This document shows positions 58,113-64,000 of a stretch of DNA of 64,000 nucleotides, one piece after another (position 1 is the stretch's first letter; the number at the start of each line of letters is the position of its first letter). Made by a program: the position numbers and the translations under genes. The notes under the pieces were generated by a model. That model saw only the letters and a program-made list of their open reading frames with translations, did no database searches and was not told where the DNA came from. The DNA is from Boletus sp. NGJ (lineage: Eukaryota; Basidiomycota; Agaricomycetes; Boletales; Boletaceae): the NCBI GenBank assembly GCA_019096195.1, contig JAGTXK010000119.1, positions 529,010-593,009 on the forward strand. The letters are read 5' to 3'.

Positions 58113-59244
58113 TTAACCTCCTATATGATAGAAGGCAATGGTCTAATGAGCCTGAGTAAGTGGATTGACACTAACTGCTGGATACTTGCTAACACTCACA
58201 TAGGCAAAGTATGAACCACCCTATCTGCTGTGGCTACTACTGGTGTGGCAATAGACAATCCAGAAGGGTCCACCACTGTTGGGCCTGCCATGAACAATAC
58301 AGAAGGAATAGTGATAAACACTCCAGGTAGTTTCTATCTACCTACAACAATCAATTACTGATGACATCTCCAGTGTCAATAGTGTTGCATATTCCTAATT
58401 TGCCAGACCCTTATGAATGCTATGCCGGACTCATTAGATCCAACCCTAAGCTTGTCACAGCCAGAGTAGCAGTTCTAGACATTTATGACAGACAGGGGGT
58501 CTATATTACCCCTGAAGACCATGATTTGAAGATACAGGATGGCAATTATATTGAAATTGAGGTGTTTCTTAAGCTATAAGTGAAATACAGTTGTATAAAT
58601 CACCATTTGCTGACACGAGTTTTCATTTGACTAAAGTTGGGATATTCAGGGCAATAACAGGAACAACTCCAATTCCAATGATTCGTGAATCTACCAGATC
58701 ATGTTTCAGAGCATGAAACTGCTCCCATATCATAAGTACTCTTAAGCCAACATATTGCTTGTGGGGCCTAGGCCCTCTGCCCCCTCTAATGCTATTAATA
58801 AGACCAATGTGTCTGATGGTCCCAGTGCTTCTGCCATTGTTCCTGCTAACTCAGATAAAGATAAAGGTAAAGTGTTAGCCAAAGGAAAGGTAGGGTTGCT
58901 GTGAAAGGAAAGGGAAAGGCATCTGCCAAGAGAAAATGCAAGGAAGATGTGAGGAAGATGAAGACTGGGTTATGATCAACTGAGTAATGGTGGATCTAAT
59001 TTCTTGAGTGCTTGAACTCTTGGTTTTCTTGATATTTTGTCCTAGAATTTTTTTTTTGTCTGTATATACTGCCTCATCATCTATTAAGAACAGACAACTC
59101 TGATGTAACTCTGAAGGACCAGAATTAAGTGGTGGTGTTGGGACTTGGCTTCATCTTATGTGGTGCACCCTTGCTTAAGTCCATTGGAGGTTAAGAGGTT
59201 TAGGATTTGACATGGTTGAACGTCAAGTTGAGTAGAGGTTGAAG
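58113..59244 (+). other. AT-rich tract with one short conserved-looking ORF
   Basis: 58361-58579 encodes 72 residues with LPDPYECYAGLIRSNPKL and ILDIYDxQG-like text (AVLDIYDRQG, PEDHDLKIQDG). It looks like a real protein end that I cannot name; upstream frames are broken. Between 58800 and 58960 a Lys-rich GKVLAKGKV-type stretch appears. Nothing else is recognised. Confidence 0.4.
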
Positions 59245-61950
59245 TTCGCAGTCATGGCAGATTTCTGGAGAGTAGATGTCTTGTTAAGTAAGATGGGGAT
59301 TGCAAAGTCCATGCAATCCTGTGTCTGATGGCAAATAAAGGCCATCCCCCTGGCAAATGCAGCAAAGAGTGCCTCTGTGGTCAGCACACTTGTGTCTATA
59401 ACCTTGACAAAGTGGATAAATTGGACTAGAGATAGTTCAAATGCAGAGCGGAAGGTGATGTTTTGGATGATGTTACAGGGTTTACTCTCCAATATCTGCT
59501 CAGCTGTGGTTGAGTTGAAAAGCTGCTGGATGAATGTGATTGGCTTGCATCCTCAGCTGAAGTTTATCAGGGATTCCAGGGAAGGGCAGCCGTCCAGCAC
59601 ACCGTCCATGTATGCATGCATGAGGAGTAAATGCATTACAACCTCACCATGCTAACCAAGATCTATCAATGTGGTGTTCAATGCAGACTTGATGATTTTG
59701 ACCATGATGTTGATTCCTAGTAGACTCTACATGCTTCTGGAATTCGTGTATCTGCTGGAGAGCTGCTTTGACAAGAAGAGGTTCAGAGGAATAACCTGAT
59801 TGACAGTACTCACGGTGTTGTGGCACAGAGTAAGCGATATGCATGTGGCTCTTTATTATGTCCCTTTGCAACGTTTGTGAGCAACTTGGCTCAAAGTCGA
59901 GTGTGAGCAGCACATCCAGGACTGCAAGCTGCACAGTTGGTGTTACTGTGTCGTATAGGACAGATGTGTTCTACTGGCATAATAGCTTCATTTGTGCAAA
60001 GTTGACAAGTGTGCATTCAAGTGCTTTCCTATCCTTAGCAGAGATTTGAGCATTAAGCATGGTCCACTGACTGGACGACATGAGTGGGGCATGAAGTTCA
60101 ATGCATGAGGAAACTTATACTGGACATCCCCACTTTGCCAGATAATCAATTTCTGAGAGATTGCTTACATGTAAAACACACAGGTATACCTGGAGGTTGG
60201 GTGCACAGTCAAAAGGGCGTCTTGGTGATGGGAGCCAACAGTGTGTCGGTATATATCAGAGCACGCTTAGAAGGAACAACTGCACTAGAACATATATGCA
60301 AGGGACACGCGAGGTAGGAAAGTGGAATCTGTGTGGAAAGATAGATACAAAACAAGGGCCATTTGCAAAACCTGGTGAGTATGGAGCTCAGAATATCATG
60401 TTGTGTGAACCATTTTCCCTTGGACTAGTGACGTCCACTCAGTTTGTGGGCCTCATCAATGTAAATAATGATCTTGACCTGACTAGTGATCTTATAGAGG
60501 GCATCCAATGAATGGATCAGAGTATTGAGGCTTGATTGTGCTTAGGATACAAGATGGGACTCAACATTATCAGAAACTGACTGGAAGAGGGATCATGTCT
60601 CCTATGTTTAGCCTTGCATAAATCAAAATAAGTTCAACGTATGTTGCACATTTCCACCACTTTCGCATAGAAGCTATGACAGTATATCTCACTGCTTATG
60701 CACTCACATCACATCCTGACAAACTCCCCTTGGATCTGTCATTGTTGGCTTTTGACTCCATAAGTTCTTTGGCAATGTGAGAAAACAGTGAGGAGAAAAA
60801 CACCACATAATGCCTCTTGCATTCATCCACATCATCAGGTTTCTGCACCAGATAGTCATGCAATTGTTCGTCTGGTGGTGGATATGCAATGCCTGAACTC
60901 GAATCAACAAGAAATGAGGAATGTTACACAGGACCAAGATGTACTGATCCCCTTCTCAGTCCACATATTGATAGAGAAAGTGAAAACCAGATTTGACTAC
61001 TCATGGACCATTCATGATTTTCCTATATCAGAGCTCTGGATGATAGGGCAGATATTTTCATACATCTTACTGAAAATATTGTTGATATTTTGGAAAAGAA
61101 GCTTATGATATGTTCCCTGATAGTGTAGCTTCCATGTCACCTGGACTGCTGTAGGAAAGAATTTTTTGTGCCAGCAACTTTGGATAACTAACAAAAACTT
61201 ACCTCACAGTACTCTCTTTATGTCCTCCTCGGAGGGTGATGCAGATTGAAGATAGTCTGAAAGGATCAACCAGATGTTATAGGTGCAGTCAATCAACTGA
61301 ATCACTTGCCCAAATTCAATATATCTCTAAACAACTTGGATTTCCAAGCCTTCAGAAGTTTCTGCTTGAGATCCTCCCTGTTCTCAAGGAGCTCTGCTAC
61401 ATTTCTGTAGTCACTGTGGTTTGAACCTAACTTCCCTACCGACTGTTTCACAATGATCATAAGAAGGATGAGATACAACTTAAAAAGACTGCCTTGAAGA
61501 GTTTCCCTCCAGAGGCGAGTCTGATTCTTAATGTTGTCCTTAATGTTCTTGTATTTGACCTCACCATGGGCAAAGCTCTGGGGCTGAGGGTGCATGACTT
61601 TACATTGTTTGTGATGAGCAGAATTAGGATCAATTCCCTCAAATAGTGAACTTGATCATTACCATTAATATTGTTCTTGATGTTTTTGTGGTTGACACCA
61701 CCCTCGCTGGTAGTAGAATCCTGGTGCAATTGAGGATGCGTGACTTTGCATCATTTGCAACGAGCAGAATTATTTAATATTAGTTCTCTCAAGTGGTGAA
61801 GCTGATCTTAACATTGATGTTGGTGTTCTTCTTGTAATCACCCTCAGTGGGGGTAGAGTTCTGGGCCAGTTTCTGTCGTTTGCTACAGGAATGTTTATGT
61901 TTAGATGGCATTGAGTTATTGTCTGAGATGTTTTCAGGAAGAAAGATCTG
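59245..61950 (-). pseudogene. P-loop NTPase family member D, broken, inverted partner of 51146-55430
   Basis: Reverse-oriented copy of C over about 2.7 kb (C without its Tc1). It contains LIDxGQ-region, YSSEPLLVKAAL, the SRDILNLGK-like segment LFRDILNLGK and the tandem 130-bp units (61460-61880). The P-loop reads SSDIGKS (about 61040), with Gly-Thr changed to Asp-Ile, followed by the same TGA as in C. The homology stops at about 59245, so the last NTPase domain present in C is missing. No open frame exceeds about 116 codons. Confidence 0.82.
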
Positions 61951-63152
61951 GAATTTGGATATTCCTGGGGCAAGTCTGAGAACATCTCTAAATAGAAGTC
62001 TCCAAAACTTGGCTCTAGGAGGTTTGTACAGTATATGTCAGCCAGAGTCTGAATTGCCATGTTGCAAATTTTATAATCCACCTTCCAATCCTGCCATATT
62101 TAGACACAGCATCATAAAATTTGTGAAACTGTAAGATTACAACAGATGTTAATATTATGTGCCATGGACCATTTCGGTAGATCAGATTTTGTACTCTTGT
62201 ATTCCACTATCTTGATTAGCTGCTTTTCCAAACCATAAGCTGACTTTTCACCCAAGTACATTCTTTCTGATGTCTCCCAATAATGAGTTATATTCAATCC
62301 TTACAAGAGAAGTGTATATAGGCCAGAATATGCATTTTTCTTCTGATATGACAATATATTCCATGAGTTACAACAAACACATGATAAGACACTGGTATAT
62401 AGAAAAATCCAGATACCAACTTGCAGACATACTATAAACATGAACACCATTGCAGAATTGATGAGAGTATGAGCAGAGGCATGAGTGTGAAAATGTGCAC
62501 ATGACATGCAATATTGAGAATGTTGACCTAACTGTCACATCCACCCAAGCAGATAAGATGATGACAAGCATACTCACCTATATATCATTTCCAGCCTTCT
62601 TGTGGCCACTCCTGCATGTAGATGGACCCCCCTCAGACTTTCATCCCATTACCTTTCACTTTCCCTTTGGCATCAATGACTTGTGTGTTCCTAATTCTTC
62701 ATTGGCCTCAACATCAGACAGGTCACTCAGGGGAGGGTTGGAAGTGGCAGTATTGACAATAGTGGCCACCATGTCCTGAGTTCAAGGTGCTGGAATATAG
62801 GGAGATGAGGAATCCAAAAGAGACAGTCAAAAAGGAAGTTGCTGCTCTGATGTGCTGACCACCTCAGGAACTCTGGGTAAGGCTGGTGAGATTTCTCCAG
62901 GTGAATCATTAGTGACAACAGAGGATGGCTTGACAGTGTTGGTGGCACATGCAGCTGCCTGTGCTCACATATCACTGAGGAACCCTCCTTTTTTGTAGAT
63001 GCAGGTGCCGAGTTGTCATCCATAGCCTTCAAGTCACCACCCTGACCTTCTTCATTCTTGAAGAAAAGCCTAGTATGATATTTGTTAGTATAGCTGTCAT
63101 AGATAGAAAGCTATGCACATGTTGAGGTGTTTTATTGTAAGAGCCCCTTCTT
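61951..63152. other. AT-rich spacer, no gene recognised
   Basis: Short open frames only; a Ser/Pro/His-rich one at 63032-62727 minus has no known domain. Confidence 0.4.
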
Positions 63153-63843
63153 TCACTTGACATCTTCACATTTATTGATGAGATCCATCATGATATAGTA
63201 AAACTTGTAGTAGTTGAAGTAGCTGTCCTTCTCTGACCAATGTAACTGCATGCTGATTCTGAAGTGAGCCTGTAATATGAACATCAATATAGTATGAGAT
63301 TAGGAATTATCAAACTTGCTAGAACCATGGTATAAGCAATGTGTGCTGCCTCCACCTTATCCATGTGGTGGAGGACTGCATTGCATGAATATACCCCACA
63401 TAAATCCTCACCATGAGCCATAGATGGATCTGTAAAGATATGCCTAGCAACCTGATTGGATCCAGAGTTAGCTGCAATTATGATAAAAAACAATAAGACC
63501 TACCTGTTCAAGATAAAATCCATGGAAAAGGCCCAAGTAAATGTCTTCATTGTTGTACTTAGCACTGTTGTCCTCCCACAGAAATGCAGGCAATTCAGTA
63601 GCTAACATGTTAATTTTGCCACTCTTGAGTTTCTTCTGAGTCCTATTTCAGTTAGAATTATCTAATCATTATGATCAATTAAATAAATATATACTCCTCT
63701 GCATTCTTGTTGAATGCTGTCATATGCTTGACCAGGCAGAGATACCCAGCCAGCTGTGGATGATTAAGTCCAAGCTCTGATTTTGAGGTGGTATAATTGA
63801 TATGGGGCTTCATTATGTCTATTTTCAGATTTGAAAGGATATA
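63153..63843 (-). CDS. DUF6698-like protein, 3' part, cut by Tc1
   Basis: On the minus strand the text joins over three 50-65 nt GT-AG introns: HPQLAGYLCLVKHMTAFNKN, KINMLATELPAFLWEDNSAK, LGLFHGFYLEQ joined to VARHIFTDPSMAHG, VYSCNAVLHHMDKV, IAYTM joined to AHFRISMQLHWSEKD, and FNYYKFYYIMMDLI, stop at 63155-63153. The pattern (FLxE, GLFxG, ARHIFTSPS, N-A--H-M, IAY-----RFxL, F-YY-FY--I) is that of an Agaricomycete family I associate with DUF6698, of unknown function. A Tc1 end lies at 63844, so the 5' part is beyond the transposon or lost. Splice frames are clean, so the gene may have been intact until recently. Confidence 0.6.
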
Positions 63844-64000
63844 CAGTGGAACAAAAAAAGTGTCCCAATGTTTGGCTATTTTGCAAAGACTTGACATTTG
63901 CAAAAGAACCAAAAGGTATTAGCCCTAACCCTTGCTGGGCCATTGATAGCCCTAATCCTTGCCCTGAAGATGAGCCCTTAGTCATGTGAGTTGGTTGTCA
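63844..64000 (+). mobile_element. Tc1-A family element, left end, cut by window end
   Basis: CAGTGG followed by the same terminal repeat as 51444 onward, with few differences (GGAAC instead of GGCTC at the tip). It is preceded by TA at 63842-63843. The transposase would lie outside the window. Confidence 0.9.

Noticed and set aside
1-64000. tRNA and rRNA genes
   Set aside because: I looked for cloverleaf-like stems and TTCGA-type T-loops; isolated matches occur but none has the full arrangement.

Overview
This window looks like nuclear DNA of a filamentous basidiomycete, most likely an Agaricomycete. Genes are split by many 50-60 nt GT-AG introns with very short exons. The mobile DNA is a chromodomain Ty3 retrotransposon and DD34E Tc1 elements. 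The recognisable gene families (expanded P450s, non-RD tyrosine-kinase-like kinases, CHAT proteins, a large 'GTGKS...DEAH' P-loop family) are typical of Agaricomycetes. I cannot name the species.

Layout. 1-11.7 kb is repeat DNA: an inverted pair of about 600 bp LTR-like repeats, arrays of a TCATAGT motif, and one complete but decayed chromovirus (2556-10872). It has 5-bp target duplications inside a CCTAAT microsatellite and an extra zinc-knuckle ORF behind pol. 12.5-27.2 kb is a P450 cluster: two intact convergent 12-exon P450 genes (13888-16232 plus, 20371-22740 minus), a 5'-truncated third copy (25653-27010 minus) and a diverged relic (24.1-25.5 kb). A broken P-loop NTPase gene lies between the intact pair, bracketed by inverted repeats of about 165 bp.

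29-49 kb is the housekeeping/signalling part: methylthioadenosine phosphorylase (29190-30342), two paralogous kinase genes (30976-32378, one frameshift; 36411-37954, intact), a DH-BAR-SH3 RhoGEF (33045-35648 minus), a readable P-loop NTPase gene (38427-41610 minus), a conserved Agaricomycete gene of unknown role (42416-43237 minus), an acidic SH3 protein (44263-45765 minus), an unknown protein (46067-46816 minus) and IMP dehydrogenase (47153-49034). A decayed CHAT gene follows (49.6-50.8 kb).

51-64 kb is AT-rich, CpG-poor and decayed. Two copies of another P-loop NTPase gene lie as an inverted pair (51146-55830 and 59245-61950) and share a premature stop next to the P-loop. One copy was later hit by a complete 1600 bp Tc1 element; the other keeps the empty TA site. 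A second, truncated Tc1 family, a DUF6698-like gene and the start of another Tc1 copy complete the window.

Working together: MTAP and IMPDH belong to purine/methionine salvage and guanine nucleotide synthesis. The kinases, CHAT remnants and P-loop NTPases are families that expand and decay quickly in Agaricomycetes; together they suggest a fast-turnover signalling, defence or self-recognition compartment, which is inference. Exon boundaries were worked out by hand from frame, splice sites and paralog comparison, and have not been checked against transcripts.
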